A program made the translations under genes and the position numbers. From positions 6,363,874 through 6,427,873 of the forward strand of contig NZ_JACHBR010000001.1 in NCBI RefSeq assembly GCF_014200435.1: a stretch of DNA of 64,000 nucleotides, in the 5' to 3' direction. The notes below the pieces were generated by a model. It was given only the letters and a program-made list of their open reading frames with translations, made no database searches and had not been told where the DNA came from. Shown piece after piece: positions 20,681 to 28,401 of this stretch; within the stretch, counting starts at the first letter, position 1, and the number at the start of each line of letters is the position of its first letter. The stretch is from Sphaerisporangium krabiense. GTDB taxonomy: Bacteria; Actinomycetota; Actinomycetes; Streptosporangiales; Streptosporangiaceae.

Positions 20681-21676
20681 TCAGGACCCGTCGGCGGGGG
20701 CGAGGGAGTTGGCGCCCGGGATCAGGAGGCGGGGGGCGCCGGTGCCGTCGGCAGGGGTCGTCCAGGTGTTGTTGGTGCCGTCGCTGGTCTGCAGGGCGTA
20801 GGCGACCGTCCGCGCGTCCAGCCACACCGGCTGGTCGTCCACGCTGCGCGTCTCGGCCAGCGGCGTGACCCGTCCCGAGGCCAGGTCCAGCACCGACAGA
20901 CGCCAGCCCTTCTTCGGGTCGCCGCCCACCGCCGACTTGTAGGCGATCCGCGCGCCGTCGGGGGACAGCGACGGGCACTCCACGTTCTCGCGCAGCGTCC
21001 GCACCGTCCCGGCCGCGAGGTCGCCCTCCACCAGGTGGCGGCGCCCGCCCGTGGACAGGGTCGCGTAGAACCGGTTGTCGTCGCGCGTGAAGGTGACGCC
21101 CCAGAAGTTGACGTCCGGGTTCCGGTACGGCCGCCCGTCCAGGGTGATCGCGAAGTCCTCCAGGGACTTCACCAGCCGTCCCGTACGGGTGTCCAGGATG
21201 CCGGCCTGGGTGGAGAAGCCGGTCGTGGCATAGGAGTGGCCGTCGATGAACAGCGTCCAGGCCACCATGCGCCCCGACGCCGACACGCGCAGCCGGTTCG
21301 GGAAGCCGCGCAGCGGCACCGACCTCCGCTCCCGCAGCGACGCGTCCAGCACGAGCAGCGAGGTCGCGCCGAGCGGGCCCACCGGCGTGAGGCAGGCGAC
21401 CGTCCCGGCGGCGGCGTAGGCGCGGTCGCACTTCAGGGCGGACACCTCGCGCGGCCCGCCCGGGTCGGCGGCGGAGACGGTCGACAGCAGGCCGTTGGTC
21501 AGCGCCTGCAGGCGCGGCCCGCCGCCCACGGGGCCGGAGGGGACGGCGGCGGCCCGCCTGCCCTCGGCGGCCGACCGCGCGGACCTCGCGGAGGCCGCGT
21601 AGGCGACGGCGGCCCCGGCGAGCAGCAGGGCGGCCAGGACGGTGACGAGGACGCGGGTGCGCGTGCTGAGGGTCAT
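20681..21676 (-). CDS. Membrane-anchored TolB-like beta-propeller protein
   Basis: 331 residues. A single N-terminal hydrophobic segment (residues ~8-28, VLVTVLAALLLAGAAVAYAA) is a membrane anchor or uncleaved signal. The rest carries WD40/TolB-type blade motifs (PSLSPDGARIAYKS, RLRVSASGRMVAWTL, QPVWLDARTVAYAL). Propellers of this kind usually bind proteins or act as sensors. No catalytic motif is seen. It lies 129 bases downstream of the metallophosphoesterase gene on the same strand, but the gap leaves co-transcription uncertain. I cannot assign a role. Confidence 0.75.
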   Translation of the reverse strand: MTLSTRTRVLVTVLAALLLAGAAVAYAASARSARSAAEGRRAAAVPSGPVGGGPRLQALTNGLLSTVSAADPGGPREVSALKCDRAYAAAGTVACLTPVGPLGATSLLVLDASLRERRSVPLRGFPNRLRVSASGRMVAWTLFIDGHSYATTGFSTQAGILDTRTGRLVKSLEDFAITLDGRPYRNPDVNFWGVTFTRDDNRFYATLSTGGRRHLVEGDLAAGTVRTLRENVECPSLSPDGARIAYKSAVGGDPKKGWRLSVLDLASGRVTPLAETRSVDDQPVWLDARTVAYALQTSDGTNNTWTTPADGTGAPRLLIPGANSLAPADGS

Positions 21677-21805
21677 CGGGACCTCGCGGGGGGAAGGGGG
21701 ACGGGACGGCGGAGTGCGGCGCCCCGGACGGGCACGGCGCCGCCGCGGGACCCGCGATGGGCCCGCCGGCGGCGCCGCTTCCGTCGAGGCCGCTCAGGCG
21801 CGCGC

Positions 21806-23221
21806 TCAGTGGCAGGCGGTGGTGCCGCTGTCGGTGAACGTCTTGCCCGACTGCGGCACGAACTGCCAGTCGTAGCTGCCGGCGTGAAGGGTGAGCTTCA
21901 GCACGCCGTAGGTGTCGCTGTTGCGGACCTGGCTGTTGGCCAGGATCGTGCCGAACCCGTAGTGGCTCGCGCCGCCGGACCCGACGACGAAGTGACGGAT
22001 GCCGCGCGCGTTGTCGAGCTGGTTGGAGGGGGTGATCGGCGCGAACCGCTCGTACTGGTGGTTGTGGCCGGTCAGGATCACGTCGGCGTTGTTGTCGTAC
22101 AGGGCCTGCACGAGCGGCGCGACCGAGGTGTCGGGCGCGTGGTTGGACCCCGAGGTGAAGCGCGGGTGGTGCCACATCGCGACCGTGCACGGCTTGGGGT
22201 TGGCCTGCAGGTCCGCGCGCAGCCACTGCACCTGCGCCGACGTGGCGCCGCAGCCGCCGACCGCCGAGCAGTTGGAGTTCAGCACGACGACGTGCCAGTT
22301 GGACCCGAGGTCGTAGGAGTAGTACCCCTTGCTCGGGTCGCCCGCGGCGGCGCCGAAGTAGCCGTAGTACCCCGACGCACCCGAGGTGTTGTAGTCGTGG
22401 TTGCCGGGCACCGGCCGGGTGCGCGCCTTGTGGCGGCCCCAGGTCGGGTTGTAGTAGGTGTTGAACTCCGAGGCGGTCCCGTTGTCGTACACGTTGTCGC
22501 CCAGGGTGAACACCGTGCCGGAGATGCCGTCCAGCAGCGCCGCGGTCGCGGTGTCGCCCGAGCCGGAGTTGGAGATGTCGCCCGCGCCGACCAGCACCGG
22601 GTCCGCGGCCGACGGCGTGCTGGTCGTGGGCGTCGGGCTGGAGGTCGTCCCGGTGGTCACCACGAGCTGGGGCGCCGTCGCCGCGCCGCTCTCGCGCGCG
22701 TCGTAGTCGGCGCCGTCGGAGCTGGACGAGGTCACGCCGACGCTGTAGGTGCCGTCGCCGGTCACGTACGAGGTCACGTCGACCTCGTACCAGGCGTTCC
22801 TGGACACCGAGCCGATCGTGCCGAGCGTCGCGCCGTCGATGGCCGGCTGGTCGTTCCACGTGGTGGCGGTCTCCGACCACGTCGTGCTGCTCACCGCGCG
22901 GAACGTGCCGCCGCTGGCGCTCTCCGCGCCGCTGACGTCGTCGGTGTGCAGGCGGAGCTTGGCGCCGGTGACCGTGCCGGAGACGCCGGACACCGTGAAC
23001 CGCAGGAACAGCCGCTTGACCGGCGAGTTGTCGATGCCGAGCTGCCCGGAGGTGCCGTAGTTGGTGCCGGTCGCGCCGTTGTCCACGTAGGTGTCCGCGA
23101 CCGGGGTGAAGGTCGACGTGGCCGCGTTGGCCACGCCTCCCGGCAGCGTCACGGCCGCGATCGCGACCGCGCCCGAGACGGCGGCCGCGAACACCGCCGT
23201 CAGGGTCTTGCGTCGGAACAT
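21806..23221 (-). CDS. Secreted metallophosphoesterase with N-terminal DNRLRE/CBM96-like domain
   Basis: 471 residues. A signal peptide ends near residue 34 (VANAA). Residues ~35-190 form a DNRLRE/CBM96-type beta domain (DTYVDNGATGTNYGTSGQLGI, KRLFLRFTV). A Thr/Pro/Ser linker (~192-207) leads to a calcineurin-like phosphoesterase with the metal motifs GAGDIS, LGDNVYD, PGNHDY, WHHPRF and TGHNHQYER. It would hydrolyse phosphate esters outside the cell, with the N-terminal domain perhaps holding it to a polysaccharide. Similar two-domain proteins are common in soil actinomycetes. The metal ligands are all in place, so it should be active; the substrate is unknown. Confidence 0.9.
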   Translation of the reverse strand: MFRRKTLTAVFAAAVSGAVAIAAVTLPGGVANAATSTFTPVADTYVDNGATGTNYGTSGQLGIDNSPVKRLFLRFTVSGVSGTVTGAKLRLHTDDVSGAESASGGTFRAVSSTTWSETATTWNDQPAIDGATLGTIGSVSRNAWYEVDVTSYVTGDGTYSVGVTSSSSDGADYDARESGAATAPQLVVTTGTTSSPTPTTSTPSAADPVLVGAGDISNSGSGDTATAALLDGISGTVFTLGDNVYDNGTASEFNTYYNPTWGRHKARTRPVPGNHDYNTSGASGYYGYFGAAAGDPSKGYYSYDLGSNWHVVVLNSNCSAVGGCGATSAQVQWLRADLQANPKPCTVAMWHHPRFTSGSNHAPDTSVAPLVQALYDNNADVILTGHNHQYERFAPITPSNQLDNARGIRHFVVGSGGASHYGFGTILANSQVRNSDTYGVLKLTLHAGSYDWQFVPQSGKTFTDSGTTACH

Positions 23222-23686
23222 GTGCTTGCTCCTCGTGCGGGGGTCGGGGGGGCTACACGGACGCTAGATCGGCTTCCGCTCGGCCCGATGAGCAGTGAGA
23301 GAGCGAAGGGAGTCCAGAGGGTTAATGCCGGAAGCGCCCGGTCGTGCGGCGTGAGGTATGAAGCCGACATATTGCGCAGGCCCCGCGGGCGGCGCGTCCG
23401 GCGCCGTCACGCCGCCCGCGATGGCGGTACACGACCACGGACGCGTGAACGGAAGGTGAGGTCGTCGTGCCACCCTCGGATTCCGGCGAGTCCTGCCGCA
23501 GACCGTTCGGACGGCGTCGTGCCGGTCCCCGGATTCGGCGGGTTCCGCCGCGCGACCGTGCCGAGCGGCCCGTCCTGTGTGTGCCCGTCGGTCCTGAGCC
23601 ACCGTCGCGGCGGGCCCGCGGCACCGTGGACACCATCGCTAGGGTGAGGGTGGGATGTCCGGTTCGTTGTCCAGTGGGGTGATGGG
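23222..23686. other. Intergenic region between divergent genes
   Basis: About 465 bases between the phosphoesterase and racemase genes, which are transcribed away from each other, so it should hold two promoters. Several open frames cross it, but none has a convincing start or recognisable sequence. I see no clear operator or RNA. Confidence 0.5.
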
Positions 23687-24427
23687 GTGGCGACGTTGCA
23701 CTTCGGGATTCTGGGGCACAGCGCCGAGGGGGCCGCGTTGTGCTTCCGGGCGTTCTGCGGGGAGGGCTTCCGCGCGCTCGGGCCGCACCGGCATCCTGAC
23801 GTGACCCTGGACCTCATCCCGCTGGCGCGCAGCATGCCGTACTGGGACGCGGGCGACCACGCGCCCATCCGGGACACGCTCGCCGAGAGCGTGCGGCGGC
23901 TCGCCGGCGCGGGCGCCGACTTCTTCGCCTGCCCCGACAACACCGCCCACATGGCCCTGGACCTGCCGGGGGAGGACCTCGCACTCCCGGGGCTGCACCT
24001 CGCCGAGGTCGTCGCCGACCGTGCCGCCCGGGACGGCCGCACCCGCGTCGGCGTGCTCGGCACCCGGTACACCATGGACGGCCCGCTCTACCCGCGCGCG
24101 CTCGCCGCCCGGGGCATCGCCGCCGAGGTTCCCGAGGCCGGCGACCGCGCCGTCGTGGACGAGATCATCTTCACCGAGCTGCTGGAAGGCGTCTTCAGCG
24201 ACTCATCGCGCCGCAGGTACGCCGAGGTGATCGGGCGGCTCGCCGAGCGGGGCTGCGACGCGGTGGCGCTGGTCTGCACCGAGATCCCGCTCCTGGTGAC
24301 GCCCGAGGTGTCGCCGCTTCCGACGCTCGACTCGACCCGCCTGCTCGCCCGCGCCGCCTTCGAGGTGGCCACCGGCCTGCGCCCCATGCCGGTCTGGCGC
24401 GGCGGCCCCGGCCCGTCGCGGAGCTGA
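23687..24427 (+). CDS. Aspartate/glutamate racemase-family protein
   Basis: 246 residues. The two expected catalytic cysteines are present: FACPDNTAH (about residue 85) and VCTEIPLL (about residue 200), in the spacing of Asp/Glu racemases. GILGHSAEGAALCF at the N-terminus fits the family's first loop. Known members interconvert L- and D-amino acids or act on hydantoins and maleate. The start is a GTG at 23687 with a weak ribosome-binding site. No neighbour points to a particular amino acid. Confidence 0.85.
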   Translation: MATLHFGILGHSAEGAALCFRAFCGEGFRALGPHRHPDVTLDLIPLARSMPYWDAGDHAPIRDTLAESVRRLAGAGADFFACPDNTAHMALDLPGEDLALPGLHLAEVVADRAARDGRTRVGVLGTRYTMDGPLYPRALAARGIAAEVPEAGDRAVVDEIIFTELLEGVFSDSSRRRYAEVIGRLAERGCDAVALVCTEIPLLVTPEVSPLPTLDSTRLLARAAFEVATGLRPMPVWRGGPGPSRS

Positions 24428-24463
24428 GGCGGAGCGGACCCGGGCCGGGCGGACCAGGGCCGA

Positions 24464-24469
24464 TATACT
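24464..24469 (+). promoter_or_regulatory. -10-like element TATACT
   Basis: TATACT stands out in this very GC-rich gap and would place a transcript start near 24476, about 135 bases before the DUF2992 gene. No convincing -35 element is seen. Confidence 0.45.
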
Positions 24470-24491
24470 CGTCGGCGCATGCGAAAACGCG

Positions 24492-24609
24492 GCCTGGTCG
24501 GTAGCCCAGGCGCCGTCGTCCGACGGTTTGTATCCGCCCTCTCCAGGGATGTCCGGCATGCCGGAATCCGGCCTCGTCAGGCCGGTGATCGGTATGCCCG
24601 CTGGAGGGG
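24492..24609 (+). promoter_or_regulatory. Structured leader that sequesters the ribosome-binding site of the DUF2992 gene; riboswitch candidate
   Basis: Hand folding shows a hairpin 24492-24497/24506-24511, then a long stacked arm. P1 pairs 24538-24546 with 24601-24609 (9 pairs, one G-U). P2 pairs 24555-24562 with 24591-24598 (8 pairs, one G-U). P3 pairs 24568-24574 with 24579-24585 (7 pairs, 4-base loop). The 3' strand of P1 contains the GGAGGGG ribosome-binding site, two bases before the ATG at 24612. In Firmicutes, genes of this family are preceded by the yjdF riboswitch, which senses azaaromatic compounds. I could not check its conserved bases. Confidence 0.6.
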
Positions 24610-24611
24610 AC

Positions 24612-25046
24612 ATGAGCGCCGTGACGCTGACCGTGTGCTTCGCCGACCCGTTCTGGGTCGGCTACCTGGAGATCGACGAGGGCGGCGCCGTGCGCGCCAC
24701 CCGGGTCGTGTTCGGCGGCGAGCCGACGGACGCCGAGCTGCACGACTTCCTCCTGCGCAACGGCTCCGCCCTGCTCGCCAAGGCCGCCGCGAACCCGCCC
24801 GTGGCAAGCGACGCGCGGCCCGTGGGGCGTCCCAACCCCAAGCGGGCCGCGAAGCTGGCCGCCCGGGAGGCCGCCCGCGTGGCGCAGGGCCGGCGGAGCA
24901 CGGCGTCGCAGGAGGCCGTCCGCCTGGAGTACGAGGAACGCAAGGCCGAGGCGTCCGCCGGGCTGCGGGCCAGGAAGGCGGCCGACGCCGAGCGCCGGTA
25001 CGAGGCCGCCCGTGCCAAGCGCCGCGAACGCAGACGCGGCCACTGA
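24612..25046 (+). CDS. YjdF/DUF2992-family protein
   Basis: 144 residues from the ATG at 24612 (GGAGGGG just upstream). An upstream start at 24528 would translate the structured leader, so I reject it. Residues ~1-60 match the DUF2992 pattern: a VCFADPFWVGYLEIDEGG opening, FGGEPTDAELHDFLL. The C-terminal half is a highly charged Lys/Arg/Glu helix (KRAAKLAAREAARVAQ..., YEERKAEASAGLRARKAADAERRYEAARAKRRERR), also typical of the family. The biochemical function is not established. The family's known link to riboswitches for azaaromatic compounds suggests a detoxification or stress role. Confidence 0.85.
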   Translation: MSAVTLTVCFADPFWVGYLEIDEGGAVRATRVVFGGEPTDAELHDFLLRNGSALLAKAAANPPVASDARPVGRPNPKRAAKLAAREAARVAQGRRSTASQEAVRLEYEERKAEASAGLRARKAADAERRYEAARAKRRERRRGH

Positions 25047-25050
25047 TGAC

Positions 25051-25100
25051 GCCGCGCGGACCGGCACGCACCGGCACGCACCGGCGCGGACCGGCACGCA
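25051..25100. repeat. Decamer tandem repeat (CCGGCACGCA-type) between convergent genes
   Basis: Five 10-base units, of which three are exactly CCGGCACGCA and two are variants, fill the gap between the DUF2992 gene and the convergent PRC-barrel gene. No function is evident. Confidence 0.85.
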
Positions 25101-25102
25101 CC

Positions 25103-25903
25103 TTACCGGGCCGGGTCGCGTTCGTAGAGCTCCGTCAACGGGGCGGTCTCGGCGGCGGGGACGGACAGGGGGATGGGGCCGGGTGGGGTGCCGAGGCCGG
25201 CCACCTGGTCCCAGGTGACGTACCTGCTGCCCCGGTGCAGGCGCCGGACGATCGCCCGCACGAGCAGGGGCGCCTGCCCGCCGGGGCCGCGTTCGTAGCC
25301 GAAGAGCTGCCCGGTGTGCCGGGGCGCGACGATGAGGCCGGACACGCGGAACGCGTGCTGGACGCCGCGCAGCAGCGGGCCGTCCTGGGTGAGCTGGACG
25401 TCGGCCACCTGGCCCATCGGCGTGCCGCTCGCGTCGTTCACGGGACGGCCGATGAGCTCGCCGATCCGCGTCGCGCCCTCCTCCGCCCGGGTCCTGGCCG
25501 GTCCCGGCGGCGCGGTGGTGTCGTCCCCGGCGCCGCTGCCGGGGATGGGGCCGATGAGGTTGCGCCGCGTCCAGCGTTCCAGGGCCGGTTCCTCCGGGTC
25601 GCCGTCCACCGACAGGGCGGCGTCGATCCCGGAGACCTGCGCCATGCCGACGCGCCGCGGCGCCGGGTCCTCCTCGGGCCGGAACAGCTCGGTGACGGCG
25701 ACGATGAGCCTGCCGGGCACGCCGCCGATCCTCGGTCCGAGCGCGAGCGGCCCGGCGAGGATCGCCGCCACGTACGGGCGGCCTTGGGCGTCGCGCTTCA
25801 GCTCCAGGTCGTCGGCCTTGCAGACGTGCCGGCCGTCGCGGGAGCGCACCACCTGGCGGTCCAGCAGGTGGAGCCGGGCGTGCAGGATCCGCGCTCCGGT
25901 CAT
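25103..25903 (-). CDS. PRC-barrel domain protein
   Basis: 266 residues from the ATG at 25903, which overlaps the stop of the NRAMP-like gene by four bases. Two PRC-barrel-like segments are visible: residues ~10-60 (LLDRQVVRSRDGRHVCKADDLEL) and ~140-190 (IGELIGRPVNDASGTPMGQVADVQL). Soluble, no signal peptide. PRC barrels bind RNA, proteins or metal-related ligands and are often fused to or encoded with membrane transporters. Translational coupling to the NRAMP-like gene suggests a regulatory or accessory subunit of that transporter. Confidence 0.8.
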   Translation of the reverse strand: MTGARILHARLHLLDRQVVRSRDGRHVCKADDLELKRDAQGRPYVAAILAGPLALGPRIGGVPGRLIVAVTELFRPEEDPAPRRVGMAQVSGIDAALSVDGDPEEPALERWTRRNLIGPIPGSGAGDDTTAPPGPARTRAEEGATRIGELIGRPVNDASGTPMGQVADVQLTQDGPLLRGVQHAFRVSGLIVAPRHTGQLFGYERGPGGQAPLLVRAIVRRLHRGSRYVTWDQVAGLGTPPGPIPLSVPAAETAPLTELYERDPAR

Positions 25904-27123
25904 TGCCCCGCCTTCGTCGCGAGCATCAGGGGGATCGCCGCCACGGCGACCACCAGCAGCAGCACCATGTACGCGGTCCCGAGCGCGTTGGAGATCCTGC
26001 CGTTCACGTGTTCGCCCATGTAGTCGGGGTCGTTGGCGATCATCAGCACCGGCAGGTAGGTCAGCGGCAGCGCGGCGGCGGAGAAGACCAGGGAGTACTC
26101 GGTCACCTTGATCGGGTCGATCGTGGTGAGCACCAGCGCGGCGGCCACGATCGTGGCGACCAGGACGACGACGTGGAAGCGCGCCGCGTCCCTGGGCCGC
26201 ACGTACTTGCCCCACTGCCAGCCGAAGTACTGGCTGAGCGTGTACCCCGACGACAGGGCGGTCTCCAGCGTCGCGCCGAACGTCGCCGCGAACACCCCGA
26301 AGATCACGACCACCAGGCCGATCTTCCCGAGCGCCAGCCCGACGGGCAGCAGCATCTGGTCCAGCGTGCCGACCTGGATGTGGAGGGGGAGGAAGACGGT
26401 GGCCGCGCACGCGGCGATGGCCAGGGACAGGAACCCGCCGAGGGGGAAGCCGACGAACACGTTGGCCCGCGCGGTCAGCAGGTCCTTGCCGGTCCAGCGC
26501 TCCTCGACGCCGCCGGAGGAGAAGAAGAACACCTCGTACGGCGTCATCGCGCCGCCGAGCAGGGCGATCGCGTAGTACCAATACGTCGGCGCGCCCTCGT
26601 CCGGCGGGGGATGGGTCACCTGGCGGGCCAGCTCGCCCCAGTCGGGGCCGAGCCGCCACGCCGCGACGGCGAACACCACCAGCGCCAGCCCGGCCAGCCC
26701 GAAGACCTTCTCCATGGTCCCGAACTTGACCCGCCACATCACCAGCCAGGCCACCAGCGCCACACCGGGCACCCACAGCAGGTAGTTCACGCCGGTGACC
26801 AGCTCCAGCGCCAGGGAGGCGCCGCCGATCTCGGCGGCCAGCGTGAGCACGTTGATGAAGAAGGACGCCCCGAGGTTCACCAGGCCCGCGCGGGGGCCGA
26901 GCCGCTCGCGCACCAGGTCGAACACCGGCCGCCGCGAGGCCACGGCGATGCGGCCGGACATCTCGGCGAACAGGCAGATGCCGATCACCCCGACCACGAC
27001 GACCCAGGCCAGCGACATGCCGAACCTGGCGCCGACCAGGGCGTTGGCCACCAGGTCGCCGATGTCGACGAACCCGCCGAAGGCGGTGAGGATGCCGAGC
27101 GTGACCGCGAAGAGCCGCTTCAC
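25900..27123 (-). CDS. Divergent NRAMP-family transporter
   Basis: 407 residues with about 11 hydrophobic helices. Start is a GTG at 27123, overlapping the previous stop. Helix 1 has GFVDIGDLVANAL where classical NRAMP Mn/Fe transporters have DPGN, and helix 6 has GGAMTPYEVFFFSSGG where they have A-x-x-MPH. These are the metal-coordinating positions, so the selectivity is probably not the usual Mn2+/Fe2+. NRAMP-related magnesium and aluminium transporters also depart from these motifs. It sits in a four-gene operon, each gene overlapping the next by four bases, with a lipoprotein and a PRC-barrel protein. Confidence 0.85.
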   Translation of the reverse strand: MKRLFAVTLGILTAFGGFVDIGDLVANALVGARFGMSLAWVVVVGVIGICLFAEMSGRIAVASRRPVFDLVRERLGPRAGLVNLGASFFINVLTLAAEIGGASLALELVTGVNYLLWVPGVALVAWLVMWRVKFGTMEKVFGLAGLALVVFAVAAWRLGPDWGELARQVTHPPPDEGAPTYWYYAIALLGGAMTPYEVFFFSSGGVEERWTGKDLLTARANVFVGFPLGGFLSLAIAACAATVFLPLHIQVGTLDQMLLPVGLALGKIGLVVVIFGVFAATFGATLETALSSGYTLSQYFGWQWGKYVRPRDAARFHVVVLVATIVAAALVLTTIDPIKVTEYSLVFSAAALPLTYLPVLMIANDPDYMGEHVNGRISNALGTAYMVLLLVVAVAAIPLMLATKAGQ

Positions 27124-27560
27124 CCGTACGCCTCCTCGACGGCGCGCAGCCGCCCCGCGAGGTCGCCGAGCTCCCGGTCGGCGGCCGCCGGGTCGCGCAG
27201 CCCGTCCCTCCTGACCTCGACGAGCAGGCCGCGCAGTTCCTCCTCGGCAGCCGAGGTCAGCTCGGTGACCCGGTCGCGCAGCCGGTCGGAGGCGTCGGAG
27301 GGCGGCTGGACGCGGCCGAACTGGTCGCCGACGCCGCCCACGTCGTCGGCGGCCTGGGTGAGCAGCGTCTTCAGGTACGGCGTGGTCAGCCGGTCGGCGC
27401 CGCGCACGGCCTGGCGCGCCAGCTCCACGCCCGAGGCGGCGGCCTCTGCGGTGGCGGCGGCCTTGAGCCCGTAGTCGTGGTCGTCCCAGGCCGGGCTGAC
27501 GCATCCGGACAGGACGAGCGCCGCGAGCAGGACGGGCGGGACGGCGGCCGCGCGCCTCAT
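27120..27560 (-). CDS. Lipoprotein of the NRAMP-like operon
   Basis: 146 residues. The signal peptide ends in the lipobox LVLSGC (Cys about residue 20). The rest is predicted almost all helical with heptad-like Leu/Ala/Val spacing (LARQAVRGADRLTTPYLKTLLTQAADDV, RLRDRVTELTSAAEEELRGLLVEV), so it probably forms an extracytoplasmic helical bundle or coiled coil. I do not recognise a family. Translational overlap with the transporter gene suggests it acts with it at the outer face of the membrane. Confidence 0.8.
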   Translation of the reverse strand: MRRAAAVPPVLLAALVLSGCVSPAWDDHDYGLKAAATAEAAASGVELARQAVRGADRLTTPYLKTLLTQAADDVGGVGDQFGRVQPPSDASDRLRDRVTELTSAAEEELRGLLVEVRRDGLRDPAAADRELGDLAGRLRAVEEAYG

Positions 27561-27685
27561 GACCGGCCTCTGAGCAGGAAATATCCCAGCAGGCCCAGCA
27601 GGGCCAGCATCTGGCCCCAGGCCAACAGGAGCACCAGGCCTTCGTCCACCACGCGGCCCCCACTGCCCGCGCGCGGGGTCTTCAT
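27557..27685 (-). CDS. Small single-span membrane protein heading the NRAMP-like operon
   Basis: 42 residues from the ATG at 27685. There is one hydrophobic helix (VLLLAWGQMLALLGLLGYFLL) and an Arg-Gly-Arg-Ser tail at the C-terminus. Its stop overlaps the lipoprotein start by four bases, which is the best evidence that it is real. A longer frame upstream exists but would run into the divergent GNAT gene. Function unknown; possibly a small transporter subunit. Confidence 0.6.
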   Translation of the reverse strand: MKTPRAGSGGRVVDEGLVLLLAWGQMLALLGLLGYFLLRGRS

Positions 27686-27745
27686 ACCGGCGCGGGGCGG
27701 GAACCCGGCGGAGGTCCCGCGCGGGGCTGCTGGTTGAATGCGGCC

Positions 27746-28225
27746 ATGGTGGTGCGTGACGCTCTTCCCCACGAGATGGACGCGGCCGGCGCGCTGCGCG
27801 TGGCGGCCTACCAGGCCGACCGGCTGCTGGACGCCAACCCCTCCTACGCCGGCGCGCTGCGCGCCCTCGGGACGGACGGCGCGGGCGAGGTCCTGGTCGC
27901 GGTGGACGGCGACCGGCTGCTCGGGACCGTCATGCTGGAGACGTGGCACGCCGGGAGCGAGGTGGCCAAGGGGCCGCAGGAGGCGGAGATCCGGGCGCTG
28001 GCCGTCGCCCCGGAGGCGCGCGGGCGCGGCGTCGGCACCGCGCTGGTGCGGGCGGTCGTGGAGCGGGCCGTGCTGCGAGGGGTCCGGGCGCTACTACTGT
28101 CCAGCCAGCCGGCGATGGCCGGCGCTCAGCGCATCTATCTCGCCGAGGGGTTCACGCGCAGGCCCGAGCTCGACTGGGCCCCCGTGCCGGGTCTCACGCT
28201 GCTCGGTTTCGGGCGCGATCTGTGA
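27746..28225 (+). CDS. GNAT-family N-acetyltransferase
   Basis: 159 residues from the ATG at 27746 (a TTG at 27734 is possible). The acetyl-CoA binding motif is clear: IRALAVAPEARGRGVGTALVRAVVERA (motif A, R/Q-x-x-G-x-G/A), with the preceding strand LLGTVMLETW and the C-terminal IYLAEGFTRRPELDW typical of the fold. It would acetylate an amine on a small molecule or protein; the substrate cannot be inferred. It is transcribed away from the NRAMP-like operon. Confidence 0.88.
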   Translation: MVVRDALPHEMDAAGALRVAAYQADRLLDANPSYAGALRALGTDGAGEVLVAVDGDRLLGTVMLETWHAGSEVAKGPQEAEIRALAVAPEARGRGVGTALVRAVVERAVLRGVRALLLSSQPAMAGAQRIYLAEGFTRRPELDWAPVPGLTLLGFGRDL

Positions 28226-28401
28226 AAGCCCGGTGATCCCGCGTTATCGGCGCGTGCCGCGGCATTGTCGGCAGGGGTTTTCGGTCCGCTCGCCCTGGTG
28301 GTAAAGGAAACGCTCACATCGGCGCACTCTGGCACGGGACCGAATCAGGATCTACGTTATTCGGGGAAAATCGGAATACGTTCCTCGGGAGTTGGTGTCC
28401 A

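Noticed and set aside
24528..24611. Upstream ATG extending the DUF2992 protein by 28 residues
   Set aside because: It would translate the folded leader, lacks a ribosome-binding site, and the family begins at the ATG at 24612.
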